Positions 52,379-61,679 of a stretch of DNA of 64,000 nt are shown here, piece by piece. The DNA is taken from contig CAMHJQ010000004.1 in assembly GCA_946185485.1 (NCBI GenBank), forward strand, positions 62,001 through 126,000. Reading direction: 5' to 3'. Both the position numbers and the translations under genes were made by a program. Each line of letters starts with the position of its first letter. Position 1 is the first letter of the stretch. The notes beneath the pieces are model-generated. The model was given only the letters and a program-made list of their open reading frames with translations. It did no database searches and was not told the origin of the DNA. Source of the DNA: an uncultured Prevotellaceae bacterium (GTDB taxonomy: Bacteria > Bacteroidota > Bacteroidia > Bacteroidales > Bacteroidaceae).

Positions 52379-53539
52379 TCACTTGACAATGCGCTTGTGA
52401 ACCTCCTGTCCTTTATGCTCAATGTAGAGACCACTGGCAGGCCGGCTGATGCGCTGGCCGCTCATGTTATAGTAGTCCGATGCCGGCTGGACTGGCTCGG
52501 CCACGCAAAAGTCAGCAATGGCTGTCTTTGTGTCTGTCACCTCGAAAGTAGCACTCAAGGGATAGTGGTCGCCCAGGGGTTTGTCGTTATACCTATAGCC
52601 GTCGATATCAAGCGTGCAGGACACGGCTTTCAACTGCGTACCCGTAGTAGGATTAATATAGATAATCTTGTCCAGCGTCTCCCCGTTTTCAAGAATATTG
52701 CCATCCGTATCACAGGCGAAGATGCCTTCCACTGGAGCAGGATATTCCCCACCCTTCTGCAGCTCTACCCATACATCAGCGGCAGTGCCCTTGCCAGACT
52801 TGGCAATGGCATCAATAAACTGTGCCTTCACCTGGTCGCGGCAGTAATAGCTGTTCATGTCGCCCACGACGATGATGGGCCGTGTGTCCAGATGTGCCAG
52901 CACATCTTCCTTGAGCTGCTGCCACTGTGACAGACGGGCCTCACGGTCTGGTGTGTCCACGCCTTCCTGCTCGTCAGGCAGGTCGCCGGCATCCATGTGC
53001 ATGTTGTAGAGAATGATGGAGGTACCTCTGGCAAGCGTCAGCTCGCTGCGGCGGAAGCCCTTGCGTATCAGTTCGTCGGCGCCATGGCTGAACTTGCCAA
53101 ACTGCTTTTTCCAGCGCACACGCTCCGTATTGGCAGAGGTGATGTTCTTCCTCAGGCAGTCCCCCAGACCGTCGGTATCAAAATCCTCGTTTTGCAGGTG
53201 GAGGAAGTCAATCTTCTTGCCAGGCAGGTCAATGCCTACGCCGCCTAACCACTCGCCAAACCTGTAGTCATCCTCAAGCCAGGGGGTCAGCACATTGTGG
53301 TAGTTGAAGTCTTCCTGCAAGCAGATGATGTCATAGCCTTTTTTCATCAGGTACTTGCCTATGCGTGATGTCCCAGCATCGCCGGGACCGTCGGCATTGG
53401 CGTTGGCAAACCATATTTTCTGTGGCAATCCGTCGGCATTTAGTGTGACAATACTGAACCGCTCTGTATCCTGACCATTTGCCCCCATGAAACATGAAAG
53501 CAACAACGATAACGTCAAGTTACGTAAAGATTTTATCAT
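52379..53539 (-). CDS. Secreted endonuclease/exonuclease/phosphatase-family protein
   Basis: A 386-residue protein with a signal peptide (ending MGANGQ). EEP-fold motifs: ICLQEDFNYHN, NMHMDAGD, VVGDMNSYYCRDQ and GDHYPLSATF. Members cleave phosphodiesters in nucleic acids, sphingomyelin or phosphoinositides. The last ~40 residues (YYNMSGQRISRPASGLYIEH) resemble a short envelope-sorting tail. A TAATTTTG -7 box (minus strand, 53582-53589) lies upstream. Confidence 0.8.
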   Translation of the reverse strand: MIKSLRNLTLSLLLSCFMGANGQDTERFSIVTLNADGLPQKIWFANANADGPGDAGTSRIGKYLMKKGYDIICLQEDFNYHNVLTPWLEDDYRFGEWLGGVGIDLPGKKIDFLHLQNEDFDTDGLGDCLRKNITSANTERVRWKKQFGKFSHGADELIRKGFRRSELTLARGTSIILYNMHMDAGDLPDEQEGVDTPDREARLSQWQQLKEDVLAHLDTRPIIVVGDMNSYYCRDQVKAQFIDAIAKSGKGTAADVWVELQKGGEYPAPVEGIFACDTDGNILENGETLDKIIYINPTTGTQLKAVSCTLDIDGYRYNDKPLGDHYPLSATFEVTDTKTAIADFCVAEPVQPASDYYNMSGQRISRPASGLYIEHKGQEVHKRIVK

Positions 53540-53669
53540 AATATAAAAGCCTATTTAATGATTGTTTAACAATTTCGCGTGCAAAATTAAATATTTTAGG
53601 GATATTTTCCAAACGGTTTAAAGATTTTTTTGTACCTTTGTCCCGAAATCGTACAAATCAGGAAATATT

Positions 53670-54557
53670 ATGAAAGGTATCGTATTAGCAGGAGGCAGCG
53701 GAACACGCCTCTATCCCATCACGAAGGGTGTGTCGAAGCAGTTGATTCCCATCTTCGACAAACCCATGATTTACTACCCTATCTCCACGCTGATGCTGGC
53801 AGGCATCCGCGAGATACTCATCATTTCGACGCCTTACGACCTGCCGGCTTTCAAACGGCTGTTAGGAACGGGTGAGGACCTGGGTGTACGCTTTGAGTAT
53901 GCCGAGCAACCCAGTCCCGACGGACTGGCGCAGGCTTTCATCATCGGCGAGGAGTTCATCGGCGACGACTGTGCCTGTCTGGTGTTGGGCGACAACATCT
54001 TCTACGGCAGCGGCTTCACCGGTATGCTGAAGCAGGCTGTTGCCAATGCCGAGCAGAATGGCCAGGCTACCGTCTTCGGCTACTGGGTAAACGACCCCGA
54101 ACGCTACGGTGTGGCAGAGTTCGACGAGAACGGCAACTGTCTCAGCATTGAGGAGAAGCCCGCCAAGCCCAAGTCCAACTACGCCGTGGTAGGCCTTTAC
54201 TTCTATCCGAACAGCGTCGTCGGGATTGCCAAGAGCATCAAGCCCTCGGCTCGCGGCGAACTGGAGATAACTACCGTCAACCAGGAATACCTCAATGCCC
54301 ACAACCTGCATGTCCAGACGCTGCAGCGTGGCTTTGCGTGGCTCGACACGGGTACGCACGACTCGCTCAGCGAGGCCTCTACCTTCATCGAGGTCATCGA
54401 GAAACGCCAAGGACTGAAGGTCGCCTGTCTGGAAGAGATTGCCTACAAGCGCGGCTGGATTGACAGCGAGCAGTTGAAGAAGCTGGCCCAACCCATGATC
54501 AAGAACGACTACGGCCAGTACCTGCTGCGCCGCGCCGAGGAATATATAGTAAAGTAA
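53670..54557 (+). CDS. rfbA: Glucose-1-phosphate thymidylyltransferase RfbA
   Basis: A 295-residue enzyme making dTDP-glucose, the first step toward dTDP-rhamnose. The N-terminal [20 protein letters not shown] and [13 protein letters not shown] signature, [15 protein letters not shown] loop ([10 protein letters not shown]), [12 protein letters not shown] and [18 protein letters not shown] are typical. The expected length is conserved. TACCTTTG at 53633-53640 precedes it. No other rfb gene is adjacent. Confidence 0.96.
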   Translation: MKGIVLAGGSGTRLYPITKGVSKQLIPIFDKPMIYYPISTLMLAGIREILIISTPYDLPAFKRLLGTGEDLGVRFEYAEQPSPDGLAQAFIIGEEFIGDDCACLVLGDNIFYGSGFTGMLKQAVANAEQNGQATVFGYWVNDPERYGVAEFDENGNCLSIEEKPAKPKSNYAVVGLYFYPNSVVGIAKSIKPSARGELEITTVNQEYLNAHNLHVQTLQRGFAWLDTGTHDSLSEASTFIEVIEKRQGLKVACLEEIAYKRGWIDSEQLKKLAQPMIKNDYGQYLLRRAEEYIVK

Positions 54558-54564
54558 ATATTTA

Positions 54565-54604
54565 AAAACTGCGACGCAAATCCTTACTTCTGCGTCGCAG
54601 TTTT
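54565..54604 (+). terminator. Intrinsic terminator of rfbA
   Basis: Arms AAAACTGCGACGCA and TGCGTCGCAGTTTT enclose a 12-base loop; a T-rich tract (TTTAGCATTTTTTT) follows. A standard strong terminator. Confidence 0.88.
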
Positions 54605-54645
54605 AGCATTTTTTTCCAACAATATTGCAATTTCTGACAGAAATA

Positions 54646-54677
54646 TTTGGTTGGAATGATATTTTTATATACTTTTG
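54646..54677 (+). promoter_or_regulatory. Promoter of the ECF sigma gene
   Basis: TTTG at 54646-54649 and TACTTTTG at 54670-54677 with a 20-bp spacer. The start codon is 87 bp further, leaving a long 5' leader. Confidence 0.65.
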
Positions 54678-54764
54678 CAGCCGAAACAATAACAAAAGTT
54701 AATAACCCAACATTTAAATCTTATTGCCTATCGACGTAAACTCTACTTCATAAAACAAAAAAAT

Positions 54765-55364
54765 ATGAAGAATTATGACAGCATGACCGACGAAATGTTG
54801 GCCTTGTGTTACGTAGGAGGAGACAATAGAGCGTTTGATGAGTTATTAACTCGCAACCAACAAAAGCTCTACAGCTATATTCTGTTCGTGGTCCGTGACA
54901 CCGAACTGGCTAACGATGTGTTTCAGGACACCTTCGTCAAGGTTATCACGAAGTTACAGGAAGGCAAGTACACCGACTCCGGCAAGTTTTCGTTCTGGCT
55001 GACACGCATTGCCCATAATATCATTATGGACAGCTACCGTCAGCATAAGAGCGAGCACATCGTGGAGCCCACGGAAGACAACGACCTCAGCAATCTGCGC
55101 AGCGAGGACCTGATGGACATCAACCGCGAGAACGAGTTCGTCAACGCTCAAGTGATGAACGACGTTCGCAACATGATGGACGCCCTGCCCACCCCTCAGC
55201 GCGAGGTGGTCTACATGCGTTTTTATCAGGATCTGTCCTTCAAGGAGATAGCAGAGATGACGGGTGTCAGCATCAACACCTCCCTCGGCCGTATGCGCTA
55301 CGCATTGATTAACATGCGCCGCATGGCCAAGGAGCACAACATCCAGCTGAATTTGGAAATATAG
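54765..55364 (+). CDS. ECF-type RNA polymerase sigma factor
   Basis: A 199-residue sigma-70 family protein with region 2 (YSYILFVVRDTELANDVFQDTFVKV, FWLTRIAHNIIMD) and region 4 (LPTPQREVVYMRFYQDLSFKEIAEMTGVSINTS). No anti-sigma gene is adjacent. A four-copy palindrome array follows directly. Its regulon cannot be told from this window. Confidence 0.92.
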   Translation: MKNYDSMTDEMLALCYVGGDNRAFDELLTRNQQKLYSYILFVVRDTELANDVFQDTFVKVITKLQEGKYTDSGKFSFWLTRIAHNIIMDSYRQHKSEHIVEPTEDNDLSNLRSEDLMDINRENEFVNAQVMNDVRNMMDALPTPQREVVYMRFYQDLSFKEIAEMTGVSINTSLGRMRYALINMRRMAKEHNIQLNLEI

Positions 55365-55384
55365 ACATGTCAGTCACAAAGACA

Positions 55385-55463
55385 AAGTATGATACTTATC
55401 TGAGGTAAGTATCATACTTGCGATGTCTAAGTATCATACTTACAAAGCCTAAGTATGATACTT
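55385..55463. repeat. Four AAGTATSATACTT palindromes at 22-bp intervals
   Basis: Copies at 55385-55397, 55407-55419, 55429-55441 and 55451-55463. Each 13-bp unit is its own reverse complement except for the central base (G or C). The period is exactly 22 bp with a 9-bp unconserved spacer. It lies between the convergent sigma-factor and rpe genes. Confidence 0.9.
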
Positions 55464-55472
55464 GTCATTAAG

Positions 55473-56126
55473 TTACTTCAGCGACCGCAGTTCGTGGATG
55501 GCCTGTTCGGGCGTGGGGCTCTTGAACACATAGCTGCCAGCCACCAGCACGTCGACGCCAGCCTCTACGAGTCGTGGTGCCGTCTCATGCTGTACGCCAC
55601 CGTCCACCTCAATGAGAGCCTTTGAGCCGCTCTCGTCTATCAGCTGGCGCAGTCGGCGCACCTTCTGAATGGTGTTCTCAATGAACTTCTGTCCACCGAA
55701 GCCGGGGTTCACACTCATCAGCAGCACCATGTCCACATCGCCGATGATGTCTTCCAGCAGCGACACGGGCGATGCCGGATTCAGCGTCACACCAGCCTTC
55801 ATGCCGGCTTGGTGTATTTCCTGCACCGTCCGGTGAAGATGGGTACAAGCCTCCACATGTACATTCATCATCATCGCCCCGAGTTTGGCAGTCTGCTGAA
55901 TATAATGCTCAGGATGAACAATCATGAAATGTACGTCAAGAGCTTTCTGACATTTCTTGGCAACAGCTTCTAACACAGGGAATCCGAATGAGATGTTGGG
56001 TACGAAGACGCCATCCATCACATCCAGGTGCAGCCAGTCAGCCTCGCTGCGGTTAATCATTTCCAGTTCGCTGTCCAGATGCAGGAAATCAGCAGCAAGC
56101 AGGGACGGAGAAACTATTGTAGCCAT
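55473..56126 (-). CDS. rpe: Ribulose-phosphate 3-epimerase
   Basis: A 217-residue pentose-phosphate enzyme (D-ribulose-5-P to D-xylulose-5-P). PSLLAADFLHL, WLHLDVMDGVFVPNISFG, HFMIVHPEHYI, MSVNPGFGGQKF and EVDGGVQ are the family landmarks, with the catalytic Asp residues in place. Length is standard. Confidence 0.96.
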   Translation of the reverse strand: MATIVSPSLLAADFLHLDSELEMINRSEADWLHLDVMDGVFVPNISFGFPVLEAVAKKCQKALDVHFMIVHPEHYIQQTAKLGAMMMNVHVEACTHLHRTVQEIHQAGMKAGVTLNPASPVSLLEDIIGDVDMVLLMSVNPGFGGQKFIENTIQKVRRLRQLIDESGSKALIEVDGGVQHETAPRLVEAGVDVLVAGSYVFKSPTPEQAIHELRSLK

Positions 56127-56296
56127 AATTCACGTTCTTCTTAGAATTACACATCCGCGCAAACTGTTTGATAAACAGAATGGTCGAAGGAGAAGGCTTA
56201 AAATCGTCTTGAGTAAAATGTTGCATAGGCAGAATGTTTAATGTTATCTATTATTATAACGAACCGCCTACGCCTTTATTATATAAATATACAAAT

Positions 56297-57280
56297 TTAT
56301 TTTACGCGATAGTTTTCGATATGCTTCATACCGTTCAGAAAGTCGCGGGCCGCCATGCGTTTCTTGCCTGACAGCTGCAGTTCGACGATTTCCAGCAGCT
56401 CATCCTGAGCCGAGACGCAGAGCGCCTTTCCGTCCATGCTGATGGTGCCGGCACCCTGTCCGGGCTTCCCGGTCTTGCGTGCCTTGTATATCTTCAGCAC
56501 GGTCTCCTTACCGTCAGCATCGACAAGCGTCGTCCAGGCTCCAGGTACAGGACTCAGGCCACGCACGAAGTCATAGACCTGCTTGGCAGTCTTGGTCCAG
56601 CATATCTCGCAGGTTTCCTTGAAAATTTTGGGTGCAGGCTTTAATGAAGTGTCAAGGGTGATGAGTGAAGCATCATCTTGTGCCATCGTTTCGGGGTGGC
56701 CGTCGGCAGCAATGATGGCATCGAGTGTCTCTAAACAGAGCTGGGCACCCAGGTGCATCAGTCCATCGTAGACATACTCCACGTCGGCATCGTCGGGGAT
56801 TGGGAACGTCTTCTTCTGGATGATGCGTCCCGTGTCTATATCGTGGTCGAGGAAGAAGGTCGTCACACCCGTCTCCGTCTCACCGTTGATGACAGCCCAG
56901 TTGATGGGGGCTGCACCACGATACTGCGGCAACAGGGCGGCATGCACGTTAAAGGTGCCATACTCGGGCATCGCCCACACCACCTCGGGCAACATGCGGA
57001 ACGCCACCACTACCTGCAGGTTGGCATTGTACGCCCGCAGCTGTTCCACAAACTCCGGGTTCTTCATCCTCTCAGGCTGTAGCACGGGCAGACCGTGTTC
57101 CACTGCATACTGCTTCACTGCCGACGGTTGCAGCACACTGCCGTGCCTGCCCACGGGCTTGTCGGGTTGTGTCACTACTGCCACCACGTCATATCCATTC
57201 TCCACCAGTGCCTGCAGCGTCTCCACGGCAAACTCCGGCGTACCCATAAACACTATTCTCAAGTCTTCTTTCTTCATCAT
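56297..57280 (-). CDS. fmt: Methionyl-tRNA formyltransferase
   Basis: A 327-residue enzyme that formylates initiator Met-tRNA. RIVFMGTPEFAV, VTQPDKPVGRH, NVHAALLPQYRGAAPINW (with the N-H-D type site) and TGVTTFFLDHDIDTG are visible. Two ATGs lie in tandem at the start. The TACTTTTG box at 57285-57292 is so near that the message may be almost leaderless, with the second ATG as start. Confidence 0.96.
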   Translation of the reverse strand: MMKKEDLRIVFMGTPEFAVETLQALVENGYDVVAVVTQPDKPVGRHGSVLQPSAVKQYAVEHGLPVLQPERMKNPEFVEQLRAYNANLQVVVAFRMLPEVVWAMPEYGTFNVHAALLPQYRGAAPINWAVINGETETGVTTFFLDHDIDTGRIIQKKTFPIPDDADVEYVYDGLMHLGAQLCLETLDAIIAADGHPETMAQDDASLITLDTSLKPAPKIFKETCEICWTKTAKQVYDFVRGLSPVPGAWTTLVDADGKETVLKIYKARKTGKPGQGAGTISMDGKALCVSAQDELLEIVELQLSGKKRMAARDFLNGMKHIENYRVK

Positions 57281-57284
57281 GCTG

Positions 57285-57292
57285 CAAAAGTA
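57285..57292 (-). promoter_or_regulatory. -7 box next to the fmt start codon
   Basis: Minus-strand TACTTTTG ending 4 bp before the first ATG, which places transcription start at or just inside the gene. Confidence 0.5.
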
Positions 57293-57310
57293 CGAATAAA
57301 AAGTTTCTTC

Positions 57311-58834
57311 TTATACACCCATGACCGCCTTGACTACCCACATGACGATGGGTAGGGTGACAGCTAAGATGCCAATGATATCAATGATAATGCCAGACTT
57401 CATCATCTTCGTGACGGGTACCATACCCGAGGCATAGACAATGGCATTGGGCGGGGTGGAAACGGGCATCATGAAGCCCAGCGATGACGCCAGCGCGATA
57501 CCGACGGCTACAGGTATGGGACTGAAGCCCAACGATACGGCTGTGCTGATGGAGATAGAGCCCATGAGGTTGATGGCTGCCGTGTGCGAAGTGAACTCTG
57601 CCAGCAATAATGTGACAGTGCAGAAGACGCCAACAAAGAGCCATTCGGAAGGAGCATTGCCCAAAACATCCTTAATGCCACCGCCTACCCAGTCGGATAG
57701 CCCCGTGGTGTAGATGAGGCTGCCCAGCGACAGTCCACCGCCAAACAGTATCAGTGTACTCCAGTCGATGCCTTCCAGTCCGTCTTTCCATGTCATCGTC
57801 ATCTCGCCTTTCTTTCCATTGGAGGGCAGGAAGAACAACAACAACGCACCAATCATAGCAGCAAGTCCCTCGGGGACGTGGCTGTCATAAAACTTGACGA
57901 TGTCCGAATGAGGACCATGGACAAGACTCAATATACTTGGCATTATCCATAGCACAACAGCAATACAGAAAGCGAATACGGTATTCTTCTGTGCACGTGT
58001 CCAGCGGCCCAGTTCTTGTGACCGTTGGCGTATCATCTCTTGGGCTCCCTCAATGTGCGACACATCAGCGGGGAACATCCATATCAGTAGCACGTAAGTT
58101 ATCACGAAATAGATAACCATTGCCAATACACCCCACACCATCCAGTCGAAGAATGATATTGACGGGGCGTCTGGCGCCAGTTGCTCGAGGAAACCCATCA
58201 TCATCAGGTTGGGTGGAGTGCCGATGGGCGTCATCACACCACCAATGGAACAGGCATAGGCCGTCATCAGCATCAAACCCGTAGCATATTTGTAGTTCTT
58301 CAGGTCGATTATCTTACCGCTCTGTGCCATCATTTCGCGGATGGTCTCCAGCAGTCCTAACGATATGGGGAACATCATAGCGCATGTGGCAGTGTTGCTC
58401 ACCCATCCCGAACAGATGATGCATACCAGTCCAATGGCGAGGAAGATACGCCGCGGAGAGTCACCTACCCAACGCATGGACATAATGCCATAGGCTATGC
58501 GTTTGTCCAGGTTGTTGACCATCATTGCCTTGGCGAGTAGGAAACCGCCCATAAACAGAAATATCAGCGGGTTGGCAAAGTTGGCAAAGGCATCGCTCAT
58601 CTTTGCAACACCCAACACTACGCAGAGCGTCGGCCCCAACAGCGACGTCACGGCAATGGGAACGGGTTCTGTAATCCACCAGATGGCCACCAGGGCCATG
58701 ATGCACAGCAGGTGATGGGCCTCTTCATTGAGACCGTCTATGGGGAGCAACCATAGTATGATGGCGAGCAAAGGCCCCAGGATGCCACCCACGACGTGAC
58801 GTTTCAGATTGCTGGAATTGTTTTCTTGTTTCAT
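57311..58834 (-). CDS. DASS-family (SLC13-type) anion:sodium symporter
   Basis: A 507-residue inner-membrane transporter with 11-13 helices. IWWITEPVPIAVTSLLGPTLCVVLG, a CSIGGVMTPIGTPPNLMMMGF motif and its C-terminal match VSTPPNAIVYASG are the two inverted substrate/sodium-binding regions (SNT-like). Substrates of this family are dicarboxylates, citrate or sulfate; which one is not readable. A TATCTTTG box lies at 58857-58864 (minus). Confidence 0.9.
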   Translation of the reverse strand: MKQENNSSNLKRHVVGGILGPLLAIILWLLPIDGLNEEAHHLLCIMALVAIWWITEPVPIAVTSLLGPTLCVVLGVAKMSDAFANFANPLIFLFMGGFLLAKAMMVNNLDKRIAYGIMSMRWVGDSPRRIFLAIGLVCIICSGWVSNTATCAMMFPISLGLLETIREMMAQSGKIIDLKNYKYATGLMLMTAYACSIGGVMTPIGTPPNLMMMGFLEQLAPDAPSISFFDWMVWGVLAMVIYFVITYVLLIWMFPADVSHIEGAQEMIRQRSQELGRWTRAQKNTVFAFCIAVVLWIMPSILSLVHGPHSDIVKFYDSHVPEGLAAMIGALLLFFLPSNGKKGEMTMTWKDGLEGIDWSTLILFGGGLSLGSLIYTTGLSDWVGGGIKDVLGNAPSEWLFVGVFCTVTLLLAEFTSHTAAINLMGSISISTAVSLGFSPIPVAVGIALASSLGFMMPVSTPPNAIVYASGMVPVTKMMKSGIIIDIIGILAVTLPIVMWVVKAVMGV

Positions 58835-59053
58835 CTCACTTAGTATTTGAATAGTGCAAAGATAACTAAAAGCTTGAATAAAACAAAAAAAATTATGCAG
58901 AAATAATTGGAGAGCACTGAAAAACCCTTCAAAGCAGTGTGAGCGTAATCTTGATAATTACATATTAATCCTACTTAGAAGACATTACCGGGCATTCGCT
59001 GATTATGCTGAAAGAGCCACTTGATGCTCATGAGTCTCCCCAGAAAGTCCCAT

Positions 59054-59118
59054 GCCGTTTTCAAGGCAAAGTATGCTGTTTTCAAGGTGAAAGTATGCTG
59101 TTTTCAAGGTGAAAGTAT
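59054..59118. repeat. 21-22 bp tandem array upstream of the TonB-C gene
   Basis: Units begin at 59054 (21 bp), 59075 and 59097 (22 bp each) with the consensus GCTGTTTTCAAGGTGAAAGTAT; a partial fourth begins at 59119. It lies in the gene-free gap 58865-59390, which otherwise holds the promoter and leader of the next gene. Confidence 0.85.
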
Positions 59119-59234
59119 GCTGATTATGCCTTTTCCTGATTACTCACATTGTGTCAATACTTTGAAGCAGAATTTACAACTATTTAGAAATTAGATGGTT
59201 TCATTTTTCTTTTGTGTCAATCGCTTTCACCCTC

Positions 59235-59265
59235 TTGACAATGCTGTTTTTCTTTATTATCTTTG
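59235..59265 (+). promoter_or_regulatory. Promoter of the TonB-C/radical-SAM unit
   Basis: TTGACA at 59235-59240 and TATCTTTG at 59258-59265, separated by 17 bp. It leaves a leader of about 120 bases before the ATG at 59391. Confidence 0.55.
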
Positions 59266-59306
59266 CAGCGACATACTTATCAACCAGCGTGTTAATCCAA
59301 TGAAAT

Positions 59307-59357
59307 GGGGTCGCCAGTTGGTGTCAAGGCGCGCAAAGGCAGGCAGCTGACGACCCC
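59307..59357 (+). promoter_or_regulatory. Long hairpin in the 5' leader
   Basis: GGGGTCGCCAGTTG pairs with CAGCTGACGACCCC, allowing one mismatch and one G-U pair, around a 23-base loop. It ends 33 bases before the start codon and may control translation. It matches no riboswitch class I can name. Confidence 0.5.
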
Positions 59358-59390
59358 GTTACTTTAGAAAACTACAAAAGAATGTGAATT

Positions 59391-60215
59391 ATGACAAGAG
59401 GTAAATCTATTTGTAATGTGCTGAAGACTATTCGAAAGCAGATAGCTAAGGCAAATGAGATAAAATATGAGCCACGTGAGTGTCATCATAAAGGTGAGTG
59501 CCGTGGTACGTGTCCTGCTTGTGAGGCAGAGGTCAGGTATATCGAACAACAACTGGTTATTCGCAGACAGTTGGGTAAGGCTGTAGCACTCATGGGAATC
59601 TCGGCAGGATTATCAGCATTGACAAGCTGTAGTAACAAAGCAGAGGAAGTGAAAGAGGTGGAAAAAGATTCTTTGACTGTGGGTAAAGTTCTGAAAGAAT
59701 CTGATACACATCTTACTGGCGATATTGATTATCGCTCGCCTGAAGACTGCGTGATTGTTGAGAAACGGCAACCGACAGCAAAGATCAGGACGGCAAAGTT
59801 CAAGGCTTCTCCCAAGAAAGAAGAGGTAGATACTGCTTACACCGAAATAACAAAGGGGGCGACAAACACCATCCCTGTTGTGGGGCAAGTACCAGAAGAA
59901 ATCTTTGGCGATGTGGTAGAGCAGATGCCTTCATTTCCTGGCGGTACTCAGGCGTTGTTCGAATATCTGAAAGAGAACGTCACATATCCTGAGGAGTGTG
60001 AGGAAACCTGTGTTCAAGGACGGGTTGCTGTCTCTTTTGTCGTAGAAAAGGATGGAAGCATCACGGAAGCCAAAGTCGTGAAGAGCGTCTATCCGTCTCT
60101 TGACGAGGAAGCGCTGCGGGTAGTGAACAGTATGCCTAAATGGCGTCCTGGCAAGCAGAATGGCAATTCAGTCAGAACCAAATATACAATTCCTATCAAT
60201 TTCAAATTACAATGA
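59391..60215 (+). CDS. TonB C-terminal-domain membrane protein
   Basis: A 274-residue protein. The N-terminal part is charged with a Cys-rich patch (CHHKGECRGTCPACEAEV); one membrane helix follows (GKAVALMGISAGLSALTSC). The C-terminal ~90 residues are TonB-C: EQMPSFPGGTQALFEYLKE, NVTYPEECEETCVQGRVAV, VVEKDGSITEAKVV and MPKWRPGKQNG. The Cys patch before the membrane helix is unusual for an energy transducer and could bind metal. Its stop overlaps the next start by 4 bp. Confidence 0.8.
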   Translation: MTRGKSICNVLKTIRKQIAKANEIKYEPRECHHKGECRGTCPACEAEVRYIEQQLVIRRQLGKAVALMGISAGLSALTSCSNKAEEVKEVEKDSLTVGKVLKESDTHLTGDIDYRSPEDCVIVEKRQPTAKIRTAKFKASPKKEEVDTAYTEITKGATNTIPVVGQVPEEIFGDVVEQMPSFPGGTQALFEYLKENVTYPEECEETCVQGRVAVSFVVEKDGSITEAKVVKSVYPSLDEEALRVVNSMPKWRPGKQNGNSVRTKYTIPINFKLQ

Positions 60216-60829
60216 AACTCCCATTGATTGGTATTTGTCGCCATCGACTGGCTACTGACGGACAGGGCGTAACAACCCTCGTGGCTTTTCATAGCTGCCC
60301 GTTGCGCTGTAAGTACTGTCTTAATTCACAGTGCCTCAGAGCTGAAGGCGTGTGGTGTCAGATGGATGTGCAGGAGATTCTCGACCAAGTAATGGTAGAC
60401 GACCTTTATTACAAAGCAACAGAGGGAGGTGTTGTCTTTGGAGGAGGTGAACCATTGCTGCGTAGCGAAGGTATCGTTGAGTTCTGTAAGTTACGCCCAA
60501 AGGAATGGCGGATTTATATGGAGACATCGCTGAATGTCGAGCGTCGCCATTTGGAGGTTGTGGCACCCTTCATTGACCACTATTATATAGATGTGAAGGA
60601 CATGAATCCAGACATCTATCACCGCTATACCAGCAAGTCGAATCGACGTGTCATCGGAAATCTCCGTTGGTTAGCTGCCCATGTGGATTCCAATAAGGTA
60701 ACTATCCGACTGCCTCATATCCCAGACTACAATACGGAACAGGATATGGCGTGTAGCCAACAACAGTTGGAGACAATGGGATTCACGGACTTTGACCGTT
60801 TCCGCTATATCACTCCAAACGCAGAATAG
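60212..60829 (+). CDS. Radical SAM activating-enzyme-like protein
   Basis: A 205-residue protein; ATG at 60212 overlaps the previous stop (ATGA). CPLRCKYC gives the CxxxCxxC 4Fe-4S/SAM motif; GGGEPLL is the SAM-binding GGE motif. It resembles small pyruvate-formate-lyase or ribonucleotide-reductase activases (family size agrees), but no glycyl-radical enzyme is adjacent. Its 3' end overlaps the convergent gene by 20 bp. Confidence 0.82.
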   Translation: MKLPLIGICRHRLATDGQGVTTLVAFHSCPLRCKYCLNSQCLRAEGVWCQMDVQEILDQVMVDDLYYKATEGGVVFGGGEPLLRSEGIVEFCKLRPKEWRIYMETSLNVERRHLEVVAPFIDHYYIDVKDMNPDIYHRYTSKSNRRVIGNLRWLAAHVDSNKVTIRLPHIPDYNTEQDMACSQQQLETMGFTDFDRFRYITPNAE

Positions 60830-61664
60830 ACAGGTCTATTTTCTTGTTGAGCCTACTCTTAGTGCTACGGATGGCCTGTTCTGAACAGCAGAAGGATTGG
60901 GCCTTTTGGTGGTCGTTCTTGCCATAGTATTCCATGATGCAGAAATAGGTCTCTTTGGGTGTCAGCGGTGAGGAGGCTTTAGCTAACAACTTGGCAAGGG
61001 TGGCATCAAAGAGCGGAAGTGCCTTGAGTACTGCTTGTTCCTCTTCCTTACCCATTTGGCTGATGTTCTGGTCATTGATGATGGCAAAGAGTACGTCAAT
61101 GCCCCGTTTGGCCTCATCAATGGAGAGTGTGTTCGACTGAGGCAATTTTGCCCCTTTGTTGAACAGTTCCTGGCGCACCCTATCGATTCGCTCTTGATAC
61201 ATGACTGCCTGAGCCCGCATCCGATGGATATACCAATAGCAGACAATGCCAGACATCAGCAGTAGCAATATGATGGCGACGACATATAGCTGGCGTTCTT
61301 GGTTGGTCTTGGCCTGCTCCACCTGCCATTGAACGTCCATCACATCCGCATAACTCTCTGGTGAGATGGTCTGCATCAGCATTTGCAGCTGCTCCTGTTT
61401 CCCTTGCCGATAGTAGATATAACAGAGTAGTATCATGGAGCTGTTTTCCATAGTGGAATCCTTGCTCAACATGACGGATCGGTAGGCATATTCCTCTGCT
61501 TTGTTCAGCGCATTGTCAAACATTTCCCGATAGGCCCAGTCCTGATAGATGGCAGCACTATCCACGCCGTTACCCTGTATTGTTGCGGGTGACGGTGTTT
61601 CTGCTGTTTGACAAGCACTCAGCAGACAGACGGCAGTTGATATGAGAGCCCATATTATTCTCAT
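60810..61664 (-). CDS. Lipoprotein-like membrane protein with helical C-terminal domain
   Basis: A 284-residue protein; ATG at 61664 is chosen over an upstream TTG since the -7 box (61671-61678) overlaps that. It has a lipobox-like LLSACQ, a helical TPR-like region, one membrane helix (VVAIILLLLMSGIVCYWYI) and a coiled segment. The last ~70 residues (LTPKETYFCIMEYYGKND, QAIRSTKSRLNKKI) resemble a degenerate helix-turn-helix, so it could be a membrane sensor with a cytosolic DNA-binding-like end. Family not firmly recognised. Confidence 0.65.
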   Translation of the reverse strand: MRIIWALISTAVCLLSACQTAETPSPATIQGNGVDSAAIYQDWAYREMFDNALNKAEEYAYRSVMLSKDSTMENSSMILLCYIYYRQGKQEQLQMLMQTISPESYADVMDVQWQVEQAKTNQERQLYVVAIILLLLMSGIVCYWYIHRMRAQAVMYQERIDRVRQELFNKGAKLPQSNTLSIDEAKRGIDVLFAIINDQNISQMGKEEEQAVLKALPLFDATLAKLLAKASSPLTPKETYFCIMEYYGKNDHQKAQSFCCSEQAIRSTKSRLNKKIDLSILRLE

Positions 61665-61670
61665 GGCGTG

Positions 61671-61678
61671 CAAAGGTA
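61671..61678 (-). promoter_or_regulatory. -7 box of the lipoprotein-like gene
   Basis: Minus-strand TACCTTTG, 6 bp before the ATG at 61664, so the leader is very short. Confidence 0.5.
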
Positions 61679-61679
61679 C

